A stretch of 64,000 bases of DNA from the NCBI RefSeq assembly GCF_051014445.1, contig NW_027488368.1, forward strand, positions 20,124,001-20,188,000, read 5' to 3'. Made by a program: the position numbers and the translations under genes. This DNA comes from Colletes latitarsis. Taxonomy: Eukaryota; Arthropoda; Insecta; Hymenoptera; Colletidae. Positions 13,159 to 26,975 of this stretch are shown piece after piece (within the stretch, counting starts at the first letter, position 1; each line of letters opens with the position of its first letter). The notes beneath the pieces were generated by a model. That model was not told the DNA's origin, did not search any database, and worked only from the letters and a program-made list of their open reading frames with translations.

Positions 13159-16100
13159 GAAACAGTCGATTAAACCTGGTTTCGATCAATATTTTTGAGG
13201 ATAACGCATGTTAGGTCTAGGTTAGCCCTGGGATTTTCACTCATCAGACTCATACTTTCGCATTCTTCACATACTTGTAGAACGGATCCTGGGTTTTTTC
13301 TGGTTTGGTTCACGTAGTAATGTGATACCACACTGGAACATTCTAATAAACCTGGTCTTGATAAATATTTTAGAGGATAACGCATGTTAGGTTTGGGTTA
13401 GGTCTAGGATTTGCCCTCATCAGGCTCATACTTTCGCATGTTTCTCATACTTCATGGCTAGATCCTGGGCTGTTTCTGGATTGTATCACGTAGTAATGTG
13501 GTACCACGCTGAAACAGTCCATTAAACCTGGTTTGGATCAATATTTTAGAGGATAACGCATGTTAGGTCTGGGATAGGTCTGGGATTTGCCCTCATCAGA
13601 CTCATACTTTCGCACACTTCACATACTCGTTGAACAGATCCTGGGTTATTTTCTGGTTTGGATCACATAGTAATGTGGTACCATACTGAAACAGTCGATT
13701 AAACCAGGTTTCGATCAATATTTTTGAGGATAATGCATGTTAGGTCTAGGTTAGGCCTGGGATTTTCACTCATCAGACTCATACTTTCGTATTCTTCACA
13801 TACTTGTTGAACGGATCTTGGGTTTTTTCTGGTTTGGATTACGTTGTAATGAGGGACCACACTGAAACAATCAAATAAACCTGGTCTTGATAAATATTTT
13901 AGAGGATAACGCATGTTAGGTCTGTGTAAGGTCTAGGATTTGCCCTCGTCAGGCTCATACTTTCGCATATTTCTCATACTTCATGGCTAGATCCTGGGCT
14001 ATTTCTGGATTGGATCACGTAGTAATGAAGTACAACACTGAAACAGTCAATTCAACCTGGTTTCCATCATTATTTTAGAGGACAACGCATGTTAGGTCTA
14101 GGTTAGGCCTGGGATTTGCCCTCATGAGGGTCATACTTTCGCAGTTTTAACATACATGTTGACGTGATCGAGGGTTTTTTCTGCTTTGGATCACGTAGTA
14201 AAGTGGTACCACACTGAAACAGTCCATTAAACCTGGTTTGGATCAATATTTTAGAGGATAACGCATGTTAGGTCTAGGTTAGCCCTGGGATTTTCACTCA
14301 TCAGACTCATACTTTCGCATTCTTCACATACTTGTTGAACGGATCCTGGGTTTTTTCTGGTTTGGTTCACGTACTAATGTGGTACCATACTGGAACATTC
14401 AATTAAACCTGGTCTTGATAAATATTTTAGAGGATAACGCTTGTTAGGTCTGGGATAGGTCTGGGATTTGCCCTCGTCAGGCTCATACTTTCGCGTTTTT
14501 CACATACTCGTTTAACAGATCCTGGGGTTTTCCGGTTTGGGTCACGTAGTAGTGTGGTACCACACTGAAACAGTCGATTAAACCTGGTTTCGATCAATAT
14601 TTTTGAGGATAACGCATGTTAGGTCTAGGTAAGCCCTGGGATTTTCACCCATCAGACTCATACTTTCGCATTCTTCACATACTTGTTGAGCGGATCCTGG
14701 GTTTTTTCTGGTTTGGATTACGTATTAATGTGGGACCAAACTGAAACAATCAAATAAACCTGGTCTTGATAAATATTTTAGAGGATAACGCATGTTAGGT
14801 CTGCGTTAGGTCTAGTATTTGCCCTTGTCAGGCTCATACTTTCGCATATTTCTCATACTTCATGGCTAGATCCTGGGCTATTTCTGGATTGGATCACGTA
14901 GTAATGTGATACCACACTGAAACAGTCGATTAAACCAGGTTTCGATCAATATTTTTGAGGATAACGCAAGTTAGGTCTAGGTTAGGCCGGGGATTTTCAC
15001 TCAGCAGACTCATACTTTCGCATTCTTCACATACTTGTTGAACGGATCCTGGGTTTTTTCTGGTTTGGTTCACGTAGTAATGTGGAAGCACACTGAAACA
15101 GTCGATTAAACCAGGTTTCGATCAATATTTTTGAGGATAACGCAAGTTAGGTCTGGGATAGTTCTGGGATTTGCCCTCGTCAGGCTCATACTTTCGCGTT
15201 TTTCACATACTTGTTTAACAGATCCTGGGTTTTTCCGGTTTGGGTCACGTAGTAGTGTGGTACCACACTGAAACAGTCGATTAAACCTGGTTTCGATCAA
15301 TATTTTTGAGGATAACGCATGTTAGGTCTAGGTTAGGCCGGGGATTTTCACTCAGCAGACTCGTACTTTCGCATTCTTCACATACTTGTTGAACGGATCC
15401 TGGGTATTTACTGGTTTGGATCACATAGTAATGTGGTACCACACTGAAACATTCAACTAAACCTGGTCTTGATAAATATTTTAGAGGATAACGCATGTTA
15501 GGTCTGGGTTAGGTCTAGGATTTGCCCCCATCAGGCTCATACTTTCGCATATTTCTCATACTTCATGGCTGGATCCTGGGCTATTTCTGGATTGGATCAC
15601 GTAGTAATGAGGTACCACACTGAAACAGTCAATTAAACCTGGTTTTGATCATTATTTTAGAGAATAATTCATGTCAGGTCTAGGTTAGGTCTGGGATTTG
15701 CTCTCATCAGGCTCATTCTTTCGCATATTTCTCATACTTGATGGCTAGATCCTGGGCTTTTTCCGGATTGCATCACGTAGTAATGAAGTACAACACTGAG
15801 ACAGTCAATTCAACCTGGTTTCCATCAATATTTTAGAGAACAACGCATGTTAGGTCTAGGTTAGGCCTGGGATTTGCCCTCATCAGGGTCATACTTTCGC
15901 AGTTTTAACATACATGTTGACGTGATCGAGGGTTTTTTCTGCTTTGGATCACGTAGTAAAGTGGTACCACACTGGAACAGTCCATTAAACCTGGTTTGGA
16001 TCAATATTTTAGAGGATAACGCATGTTAGGTCTAGGTTAGCCCCGGGATTTTCACTCATCAGACTCATACTTTCGCATTCTTCACATACTTGTTGAACGG

Positions 16101-16198
16101 ATCCTGGGTTTTTCCTGGTTTGGTTCACGTAGTAATGTCGTACCACACTGAAACATTCAACTAAACCTGGTCTTGATAAATATTTTAGAGGATAACGC

Positions 16199-19100
16199 AT
16201 GTTAGGTTTGGGTTAGGTCGAGGATTTGCCCTCATCAGGCTCATACATTCGCATATTTCTCATACTTCATGGCTAGATCCTGGGCTGTTCTTGGATTGTA
16301 TCACGTAGTAATGTGGTACCACGCTGAAACAGTCAATTAAACCTGGTTTCGATCAATATTTTAGAGGATAACGCAAGTTAGGTCTGGGGTAGGTCTGGGA
16401 TTCGCCCTCATCAGGCTCATGCTTTCGCGTTTTTCACATACTTCTTGAACTGATCCTGGGTTTTTTCTGGTTTGGATCACGTAGTAATGTGGTACCACAC
16501 TGAAACAGACCATTAAACCAGGTTTCGATCAATATTTTTGAGGATAACGCATGTTAGGTCTGGGATAGGTCTGGGATTTGCCCTCATCAGACTCATACTT
16601 TCGCACACTTCACATACTCGTTGAACAGATCCTGTGTTATTTTCTGGTTTCTATCACATAGTAATGTGGTACCACACTGAAACAGTCGATTAAACCAGGT
16701 TGCGATCAATATTTTTGAGGATAACGCAAGTTAGGTCTGGGATAGGTCTGGGATTTGCCCTCATCAGGCTCATACTTTCCCGTTTTTCACATACTTGTTG
16801 AACAGATCCTGGGTTTTTTCCGGTTTGGGTCAAGTAGTAGTGTGGTACCAGACTGAAACAGTCGATTAAACCTGGTTTCGATCAATATTTTTGAGGATAA
16901 CGCATGTTAGGACTAGGTTAAGCCGGGGATTTTCACTCAGCAGACTCATACTCTCGCATTCTTCACATACTTGTTAAACGGATCCTGGGTTATTACTGGT
17001 TTGGATCACGTTGTAATGTGGTACCACACTGAAACATTCAATTAAACCTGGTTTTGATCAATATTTTAGAGAATAATTCATGTTAGGTCTAGGATAGGTC
17101 TGGTATTTGCTCTCATCAGGCTCATTCTTTCGCATATTTCTCATACTTGATGGCTAGATCCTGGGCTTTTTCTGGATTGCATCACGTAGTAATGATATAC
17201 AACACTGAAACAGTCAATTCAACCTAGTATCCATCAATATTTTAGAGGACAACGCATGTTAGGTCTAGGTTAGGCCTGGGATTTGCCCTCATCAGGGTCA
17301 TACTTTCGCAGTTTTAACATACATGTTCACGTGATCGAGGGTTTTTTCTGCTTTGGATCACGTAGTTAAGTGGTACCACACTGAAACAGTCCATTAAACC
17401 TGGTTTGGATCCACATTTTAGAGGATAACGCATGTAAGGTCAAGGTTAGGCCTGGGATTTTCACTCATCAGACTCATACTTTCGCATTCTTCACATACTT
17501 GTTGCACGGATCCTGGGTTTTTTCTGGTTTGGATTACGTATTAATGTGGGACCAAACTGAAACAATCAAATAAACCTGGTCTTGATAAATATTTTAGAGG
17601 ATAACGCATGTTAGGTCTGCGTTAGGTCTAGTATTTGCCCTCGTCAGGCTCATACTTTCGCATATTTCTCATACTTCATGGCTAGATCCTGGGCTATTTC
17701 TGGATTGGATCACGTAGTAATGTGATACCACACTGAAACAGTCGATTGAACCAGGTTTCGATCAATATTTTTGAGGATAACGCAAGTTAGGTCTAGGTTA
17801 GGCCGGGGATTTTCACTCAGCAGACTCATACTTTCGCATTCTTCACATACTTGTTGAACGGATCCTGGGTTTTTTCTGGTTTGGTTCACGTAGTAATGTG
17901 GTAGCACACTGAAACAGTCGATTAAACCAGGTTTCGATCAATATTTTTGAGGATAACGCAAGTTAGGTCTGGGATAGGTCTGGGATTTTCACTCATCAGA
18001 CTCATACTTTCGCATTCTTCACATACTTGTTGAACGGATCCTGGGTTTTTTCTGGTTTGGTTCACGTAGTAATGTGGTACCACACTGAAACATTCAACTA
18101 AACCTGGTCTTGATAAATATTTTAGAGGATAACGCATGTTAGGTTTGGGTTAGGTCGAGGATTTGCCCTCATCAGGCTCATACATTCGCATATTTCTCAT
18201 ACTTCATGGCTAGATCCTGGGCTGTTTCTGGATTGTATCACGTAGTAATGTGGTACCACGCTGAAACAGTCAATTAAACCTGGTTTCGATCAATATTTTA
18301 GAGGATAACGCAAGTTAGGTCTGGGGTAGGTCTGGGATTCGCCCTCATCAGGCTCATGCTTTCGCGTTTTTCACATACTTCTTGAACTGATCCTGGGTTT
18401 TTTCTGGTTTGGATCACGTAGTAATGTGGTACCACACTGAAACAGACCATTAGACCAGGTTTCGATCAATATTTTTGAGGATAACGCATGTTAGGTCTGG
18501 GATAGGTCTGGGATTTGCCCTCATCAGACTCATACTTTCGCACACTTCACATACTCGTTGAATAGATCCTGTGTTATTTTCTGGTTTCGATCACATAGTA
18601 ATGTGGTACCACACTGAAACAGTCGATTAAACCAGGTTGCGATCAATATTTTTGAGGATAACGCAAGTTAGGTCTGGGATAGGTCTGGGATTTGCCCTCA
18701 TCAGGCTCATACTTTCCCGTTTTTCACATACTTGTTGAACAGATCCTGGGTTTTTTCCGGTTTGGGTCAAGTAGTAGTGTGGTACCAGACTGAAACAGTC
18801 GATTAAACCTGGTTTCGATCAATATTTTTGAGGATAACGCATGTTAGGACTAGGTTAGGCCGGGGATTTTCACTCAGCAGACTCATACTCTCGCATTCTT
18901 CACATACTTGTTAAACGGATCCTGGGTTATTACTGGTTTGGATCACGTTGTAATGTGGTACCACACTGAAACATTCAATTAAACCTGGTTTTGATCAATA
19001 TTTTAGAGAATAATTCATGTTAGGTCTAGGATAGGTCTGGTATTTGCTCTCATCAGGCTCATTCTTTCGCATATTTCTCATACTTGATGGCTAGATCCTG

Positions 19101-20955
19101 GGCTTTTTCTGGATTGCATCACGTAGTAATGAAGTACAACACTGAAACAGTCAATTCAACCTGGTATCCATCAATATTTTAGAGGACAACGCATGTTAGG
19201 TCTAGGTTAGGCCTGGGATTTGCCCTCATCAGGGTCATACTTTCGCAGTTTTAACATACATGTTCACGTGATCGAGGGTTTTTTCTACTTTGGATCACGT
19301 AGTAAAGTGGTACCACACTGAAACAGTCCATTAAACCTGGTTTGGATCCACATTTTAGAGGATAACGCATGTAAGGTCAAGGTTAGCCCTGGGATTTTCT
19401 CTCATCAGACTCATACATTCGCATTCTTCACATACATAAAACGGATCCTGGGTTTTTTCTGGTTTGCTTCACGTAGTAATGTGGTACCACACTGGAACAT
19501 TCAATTAAACCTGGTCTTGATAAATATTTTAGAGGATAACGCATGTTAGGTTTGGGTTAGGTCTAGGATTTGCCCTCATGAGGCTCATACTTTCGCATAT
19601 TTCTCATACTTCATGACTAGATCCTGGGCTGTTTCTGGATTGTACCACGTAGTAATGTGGTACCACGCTGAAACAGTCAATTAAACCTGGTTTCGTTCAA
19701 TATTTTAGAGGATAACGCAAATTAGGTCTCGGATTAGCCTGGGATTTTTGCCCTCATCAGGCTCATTCTTTCGCATATTTCTCATACTTGATGGCTAGAT
19801 CCTGGGCTTTTTCTGGATTGCATCTCGTAGTAATGAAGTACAACACTGAAACAGTCAATTAAACCTGGTTTCCATCAATATTTTAGAGGACAACGCATGT
19901 TAGGTCTAGGTAAGGCCTGGGATTTGCCCTCATCAGGGTCATACTTTCGCAGTTTTAACATACATGTTGACCTGATCGAGGGTTCTTAATGCTTTCGATC
20001 ACATAGTAAAGTGGTACCACACTGGAACAGTCCATTAAACCTGGTTTGGATCAATATTTTAGAGGATAACGCATGTTAGGTCTAGGTTAGCCCTGGGATT
20101 TTCACTCATCAGACTCATACTTTCGCATTCTTCACATACTTGTTGAACGGATCCTGGGTTTTTTCTGGTTTGGTTCACGTACTAATGTGGTACCACACTG
20201 AAACATTCAATTAAACCTGGTCTTGTTAAATATTTTAGAGGATAACGCATGTTAGGTTTGGGTTAGGTCTAGGATTTGCCCTCATCAGGCTCATACATTC
20301 GCATATTTCTCATACCTCATGGCTAGATCCTGGGCTGTTTCTGGATTGTATCACGTAGTAATGTGGTACCAGGCTGAAGCAGCCAATTAAACCTGGTTTC
20401 GATCAATATTTTAGAGGATAACGAAAGTTAGGTCTGGGATAGGTCTGGGATTCGCCCTCATCAGGCTCATACTTTCGCGTATTTCACATACTTGTTGAAC
20501 TGATCCTGGGTTTTTTCTGGTTTGGATCACGTAGTAATGTGGTACCACACTGAGACGGTCGATTAAACCCGGTTTCGATCAATATTTTAGAGGATAACGC
20601 AAGTTAAGTCTGGGATAGGTCTGGGATTTGACCTCATCAGACTCATATTTTCGCACACTTCACATACTCGTTGAACAGATCCTGGGTTATTTTCTGGTTT
20701 GGATCACATAGTAATGTGGTACCACACTGAAACAGTAGATTAAACCAGGTTTCGATCAATATTTTTGAGGATAACGCATGTTAGGTCTAGGTTAGGCCTG
20801 GGATTTTCACTCATCAGACTCATACTTTCGCAGTTCTCACATACATGTTGACCTGATCGAGTGTTTTTTCTGCTTTGGATCACGTTGTAAAGTGGTACCA
20901 CACTGAAACAGTCCATTAAACCTGGTTTGGATCAATATTTTAGAGGATAACGCAT
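16199..20955. repeat. 4.7-kb block duplicated from 1-4757
   Basis: This block repeats bases 1-4757 with an offset of 16195-16198 bp, equal to 92 monomers. Anchors: cassette starts at 3 and 16201 and at 1940 and 18138; a CCACATTTTAG variant monomer at about 1210 and 17408; and the GTTGTAAAGTGG variant at about 4689 and 20885. The copies differ by scattered substitutions. One monomer near 19433 carries the TACATAAAAC variant otherwise seen at 7111, 8695 and 22602, which suggests local exchange after duplication. The homology ends where 4755 continues into a TTTGGG cassette but 20955 continues into a CTAGGATAGG monomer. Confidence 0.85.
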
Positions 20956-23900
20956 GTTAGGTCTAGGATAGGTCTGGGATTTTCACTCATCAGACTCATA
21001 CTTTCGCATTCTTCACATACTTGTTGGACGGATCCTGGGTTTTTTCTGGTATGGATCACGTAGTAATGTGGGACCACACTGAAACAGTCGATTAAACCTG
21101 GTTTCGATCATTATTTTAGAGGATAACGCAAGTTAGGTCTGGGATAGGTCTGGGATTAGCCCTCATCAGACTCATACTTTCGCATTCTTCACATACTTGC
21201 TGAACGGATCCTGGGTTTTTTCTGGCTTGGGTCACGTAGTAATGTGGTACCACACTGAAACAGTCGATTAAACCAGGTTTCGATCAATATTTTTGAGGAT
21301 AACGCATGTTAGGTCTAGGTTAGGCCTGGGATTTTCACGCATCAGACTCATACCTTCGCATTCTTCACATACTTGTTGGACGGATCCTGGGTTTTTTCTG
21401 GTTTGGGTCACGTAGTAATGTGGTACCACACTGAAACATTCAACTAAACCTGGTCTTGATAAATATTTTAGAGGATAACGCATGTTAGGTTTGGGTTAGG
21501 TCGAGGATTTGCCCTCATCAGGCTCATACATTCGCATATTTCTCATACTTCATGGCTAGATCCTGGGCTGTTTCTGGATTGTATCACGTAGTAATGTGGT
21601 ACCACGCTGAAACAGTCAATTAAACCTGGTTTCGATCAATATTTTAGAGGATAACGCAAGTTAGGTCTGGGGTAGGTCTGGGATTCGCCCTCATCAGGCT
21701 CATGCTTTCGCGTTTTTCACATACTTCTTGAACTGATCCTGGGTTTTTTCTGGTTTGGATCACGTAGTAATGTGGTACCGCACTGAAACAGACTATTAAA
21801 CCAGGTTTCGATCAATATTTTTGAGGATAACGCAAGTTAGGTCTGGGATAGGTCTGGGATTTGCCCTCATCAGGCTCATACTTTCCCGTTTTTCACATAC
21901 TTGTTGAACAGATCCTGGGTTTTTTCCGGTTTGGGTCAAGTAGTAGTGTGGTACCAGACTGAAACAGTCGATTAAACCTGGTTTCGATCAATATTTTTGA
22001 GGATAACGCATGCTAGGACTAGGTTAGGCCGGGGATTTTCACTCAGCAGACTCATACTCTCGCATTCTTCACATACTTGTTAAACGGATCCTGGGTTATT
22101 ACTGGTTTGGATCACGTTGTAATGTGGTACCACACTGAAACATTCAATTAAACCTGGTTCTGATCAATATTTTAGAGAATAATTCATGTTAGGTCTAGGT
22201 TAGGTCTGGTATTTGCTCTCATCAGGCTCATTCTTTCGCATATATCTCATACTTGATGGCTAGATCCTGGGCTTTTTCTGGATTGCATCACGTAGTAATG
22301 AAGTACAACACTGAGACAGTCAATTCAACCTGGTATCCATCAATATTTTAGAGGACAACGCATGTTAGGTCTAGGTTAGGCCTGGGATTTGCCCTCATCA
22401 GGGTCATACTTTCGCAGTTTTAACATACATGTTCACGTGATCGAGGGTTTTTTCTGCTTTGGATCACGTAGTAAAGTGGTACCACACTGAAACAGTCCAT
22501 TAAACCTGGTTTGGAGCCACATTTTAGAGGATAACGCATGTAAGGTCAAGGTTAGCCCTGGGATTTTCACTCATCAGACTCATACATTCGCATTCTTCAC
22601 ATACATAAAACGGATCCTGGGTTTTTTCTGGTTTGCTTCACGTAGTAATGTGGTACCACACTGAAACAGTCAATTAAGGCTGGTTGCGATTAATATTTTA
22701 GAGGATAGCGCCGGTTTGGTCTGGGTTGCGGCTGGTATTTCCAATCATCTGCCGGATACTTTCGCATCTTTCGGATACTTGTTGGCCAGATCTTGTGATT
22801 TTTTCTGGTTAGGATCACGTATTAAAGTAGTACCACACTGAAACAGTCAATTCAACCTGGTATCGATCAATACATTAGAGGACAATGCCGGTTAGGTTTG
22901 TGTTAGGTCAGGTATTTGCAAACATCTGCCTCATACTTTCGCATCTTTCGCATACTTGATGACCATATCCTGGGTTTTTTCTGGTTAGGATCACGTATTA
23001 ATGTGGTGCCACACTGAAACAGTCAATTCAACCTGGTATCGATCAATCACATTAGAGGACAATGCCGGTTAGGTTTGTGTTAGGTCTGGTATTTGCAAAC
23101 ATCTGCCTCATACTTTCGCATCTTTCGCATACTTGTTGGCCAGATCCTGCGTTTTTTTCTGGTTTGGATCACGTAGTATGTGGTACCACACAGAAACAGT
23201 CAACTAATCCTGGTTTCGATCTCTATTTCAGAGGATAACACCGGTTAGGCCTGGGTTACGTCTGATAATTGTAAACATCTTCCTCATACTTTCGCATTTT
23301 TCGCACACTTGTTGGCCAGATCCCGGGTCTTTTTCTGACTTGCGTCACGTAGTAATGTGGTACCACACCGGAACAGTCAATTAAACCTGGATTCGATCAA
23401 TATTTTAAGGGATAACACCGGATAGGTCTGGGTTAGGTCTGGTATTTGCAAACATCTGCCTCATACTTTCGCATTTTTCGCATACTCGTCCGCCAGATCC
23501 TGGGCTTTTCCTGACTTGGGTCACGTAGTAATGTGGTACCACACTGTAACAGTCAACTAATCCTGGTTTCGATCAATATTTCAGAGGATAACACCGGTTA
23601 GGTCTGGGTTACGTCTGGTATTTGCAATCATCTGCCTCATACTTTCGCATTTTTCGCATACTTGTTGGCCAGATCCTGGGCTTTTACTGACTTGGACCAC
23701 GTAGTAATGTGGTACCACACTGAAACAGTCAATTAAGGCTGGTTTCGATCAATACTTTAGAGGACAATACCGGTTAGGTTTGTGTTAGGTCTGGTATCTG
23801 CAATCACCTGCCTCGTACTTTCGCATCTTTCGCATACTTGTTGGCCAGATCCTGCGCTTTTTTCTGGTTAGGATCACGTGTCAATGTGATACCACACCGA

Positions 23901-26900
23901 AACTGTCAATTAAGCCTGGTTCCGGTTAATATTTTAGAGGATAACGCCGGTTAGGTCTGGGTTGCGGCTGGTATTTCCAATCATCTGCCTGATACTTTCG
24001 CATCTTTCGGATACTTGTTGGCCAGATCTTGTGTTTTTTTCTGGTTAGGATCACGTATTAAAGTGGTACCACACTGTAACTGTAAATAAAACCTGGATCC
24101 GATTAATATTTTAGAGGAGAACGCCGGTTATGCCTGGGTTAGATCTGGTATTTGCCATCATCTAGCTCATACTTTCGCATTTTTCGAAAACCTGAATGGC
24201 CAGATCGTGGGCTCTTTCTGGTTTAGATCACGTAGTAATGTGGTACCACACTGTAACAGTCAATATAACCTGGTTGCGATTAATATTTTAGAGGATAACG
24301 CCGGTTAGGTCTGGGTTGCGGCTGGTATTTGCAATGATCTGCCTGATACTTTTGCACCTTTCGCATACTTGTTGGCCAGATCCTGCGTTTTTTTCTGGTT
24401 AGGATCACGTATTAAAGTGGTACCACACTGAAACAGTCAATTAAACCTGGTCTCGAATAATATTTCAGAGGATAACACCGGCTAGGTCTGGGTTACGTCT
24501 GGTATATGCAATCATCTGCCTCATACTTTCGCATTTTTCGCATACTTGTTTGCCAGATCCAGGGCTTTTTTCTGGTTAGGATCACGTGTCAATGTGGTAC
24601 CACACCGAAACTGTCAATTAAGCCTGGTTCCGGTTAATATTTTAGAGGATAACGCCGGTTAGGTCTGGGTTGCGACTGGTATTTGCAGTCATCTGCCTGA
24701 TACTTTCGCATCTTTCGCATACTCGTTGGCCAGATCCTGGGTTTTTTTCTGGTTAGGATAACGTATTAAAGTGGTACCACACTGAAACAGTCAATTAAAC
24801 CTGGTATCGAATAATATTTCAGAGGGTAACATCGGTTAGGTCTGGGTTACGTCTGGTATATACATTCATCTGCCTCATACTTTCGCATTTTTCGTGTACA
24901 TGTTGACCATATCCTGGGTTTTTTTCTGGTGAGGATCACGTATTAATGTGTTGCCACACTGAAACAGTCAATTCAACCTGGAGTCGGTAAATATTTTAGA
25001 GGATAACGCCGGTTATGTCTGGGTATGTTATGGTATTTGCAATCATTTGCCTCATACTTTCGCATTTTTCGCATACTTGTTGGCCAGATCCTGGGCTTTT
25101 ACTGACTTGGACCACGTAGTAATGTGGTACCACACTGAAACGGTCAATTAAGGCTGGTTTCGATCAATACTTTAGAGGACAATACCGGTTAGGTTTGTGT
25201 TAGGTCTGGTATTTGCAATCATCTGCCTCGTGCTTTCGTATCTTTCGCATACTTGTTGGTCAGATCCTGGATTTTTTTCTGGTTAGGATCACGTACTAAT
25301 GTTGCACCACACAGAAGTAGTCAATAAAACTTGGTTCCGATTAACATGTTAGAGGATAACGCCGGTTAGGTCTGGGCTGCGACTGGTATTTGCAATAATC
25401 TGCCTGATACTTTCGCATCTTTCGCATACTCGTTGGCCCGATCCTGGGTTTTTTTCTGGTTAGGATAACGTATTAAAGTGGTACCACACTGAAACAGTAA
25501 ATAAAACCTGGATCCGATTAATATTTTAGGGGATAACATCAGTTAGGTCTGGGTTACGTCTGGCATTCGCAATCATCTGGCTCATACTTTCGCATTTTTC
25601 GCATACCTGAATGGCCAAATCGTGGGCTCTGTCTGGTTTAGATCACGTAGTAATGTGGTACCACACTGTAACAGTCAATTAAATCTGGTTCCGATTCATA
25701 TTTTAGAGGATAACGCCGGTTAAGTCTGGGTTGCGGCTGGTATTTGCAATCATCTGCCTGATACTTTCGCATCTTTCGCATACTTGTTGGCCAGATCCTG
25801 CGTTTTTTTCTGGTTAGGATCACGTATTAAAGTGGTACCACACTGAAACAGTCAATTAAACCTGGTCTCGAATAATATTTCAGAGGATAACACCGGCTAG
25901 GTCTGCGTTACGTCTGGTATATGCAATCATCTGCCTCATACTTTCGCATTTTTCGTATACCTGAATGGCCAGATCGTGGGCTACTTCTGGTTTAGATCAC
26001 GTAGTGATGTGGTACCACACTCTAACAGTCAATTAAATCTGGTTCCGATTAATATTTTAGAGGATAACGCCGGTTAGGTCTGGGTTGCGGCTGGTATTTG
26101 CAATCATCTGCCTGATACTTTCGCATCTTTCGCATAATCGTTGGCCAGATCCTGGGCTTTTTCTGGTTTGGATCACGTAGTAAAGTGGTGCCACACTGAA
26201 ATAGTCAATGAAACCTGGATTCGATCAATATTTTAGAGGACAACACCGGTTAGGTTTGTGTTAGGTCTGGCATTTGCAATAATTAGCCTCATACTTTCGT
26301 ATCTTTCGCATACTTGTTGGCCAGATCCTGAGTTTTTTTCTGGTTAGGATCACGTACTAATGTTGTACCACACAGAAGTAGTCAATAAAACCTGGTTCCG
26401 ATTAATATTTTAGAGGATAACGCCGGTTATGTCTGGGTAAGTTATGGTATTTGCAATCATCCAGCTCATACTTTCGCATTTTTCGCATCCTTGTTTGCAG
26501 ATCCTGGGCTATTTCTGGTTAGGATCACGTATTAAAGTGGTACCACACTGAAACAGTCAATTAAACCAGGTTTCGAATAATATTTCAGAGGATAACACCG
26601 GTTAGGTCTGGGTTACGTCTGGTATTTGCAATTATCTGCCTCATACTTTCGCATTTTTCGCATACTAGTTGGCCAGATCCTGGGCTTTTACTGACTTGGA
26701 CCACGCAGTAATGTGGTACCACACTGAAACGGTCAATTAAGTCTGGTTTCGATCAATACTTTAGAGGACAATACCGGTTAGGTTTGTGTTAGGTCTGGTA
26801 TTTGCAATCATCTGCCTCATGCTTTCGTATATTTCGCATACTTGTTGGTCAGATCCTGGATTTTTTTCTGGTTAGGATCACGTACCAATGTTGTACCACA

Positions 26901-26954
26901 CAGAAGTAGTCAATAAGACCTGGTTCCGATTAACATGTTAGAGGATAACGCCGG

Positions 26955-26975
26955 TTAGGTCTGGGTTGCGTCTGG
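26955..26975 (+). repeat. Telomere-like 11-mer pair, TTGCG variant
   Basis: TTAGGTCTGGG is followed directly by TTGCGTCTGG. Both are in register with the 11-bp unit. This is one representative of a pair found, in mutated forms, in nearly every monomer. Confidence 0.75.

Larger units (their letters stand above)
1..22660. repeat. 176-bp satellite array, subfamily A, left domain
   Basis: Head-to-tail tandem repeat of about 176 bp, roughly 128 monomers, all in one orientation. The frame is easily followed by the KpnI core GTGGTACCAC (117, 293, 470, 646 and onward). After the core a typical monomer reads CTGAAACAG, TCAATTAAACC or TCGATTAAACC, GATCAATATTTT, GAGGATAACGC, then ATGTTAGG or AAGTTAGG, a G-rich telomere-like segment, CCCTCATCAG, CATACTTTCGC, and a T-rich tract before GGATCACGTAGTAAT. 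Several subtypes alternate: one with CATGGCTAGATCC, one with TTGTTGAACGG, one with TTAACATACATG, and one in which the KpnI core is replaced by GAAGTACAACAC. The open frames of 63-71 codons in this interval are a by-product of the repeat. No gene, RNA gene or transposon is visible. The domain is entered at base 1, so its true left end lies outside the window. Confidence 0.97.

Noticed and set aside
1..22660. Near-identical blocks as possible assembly duplication
   Set aside because: Copies differ by scattered substitutions and by whole-monomer gains and losses, which fits biological amplification better than an assembler artefact. I could not check read support.
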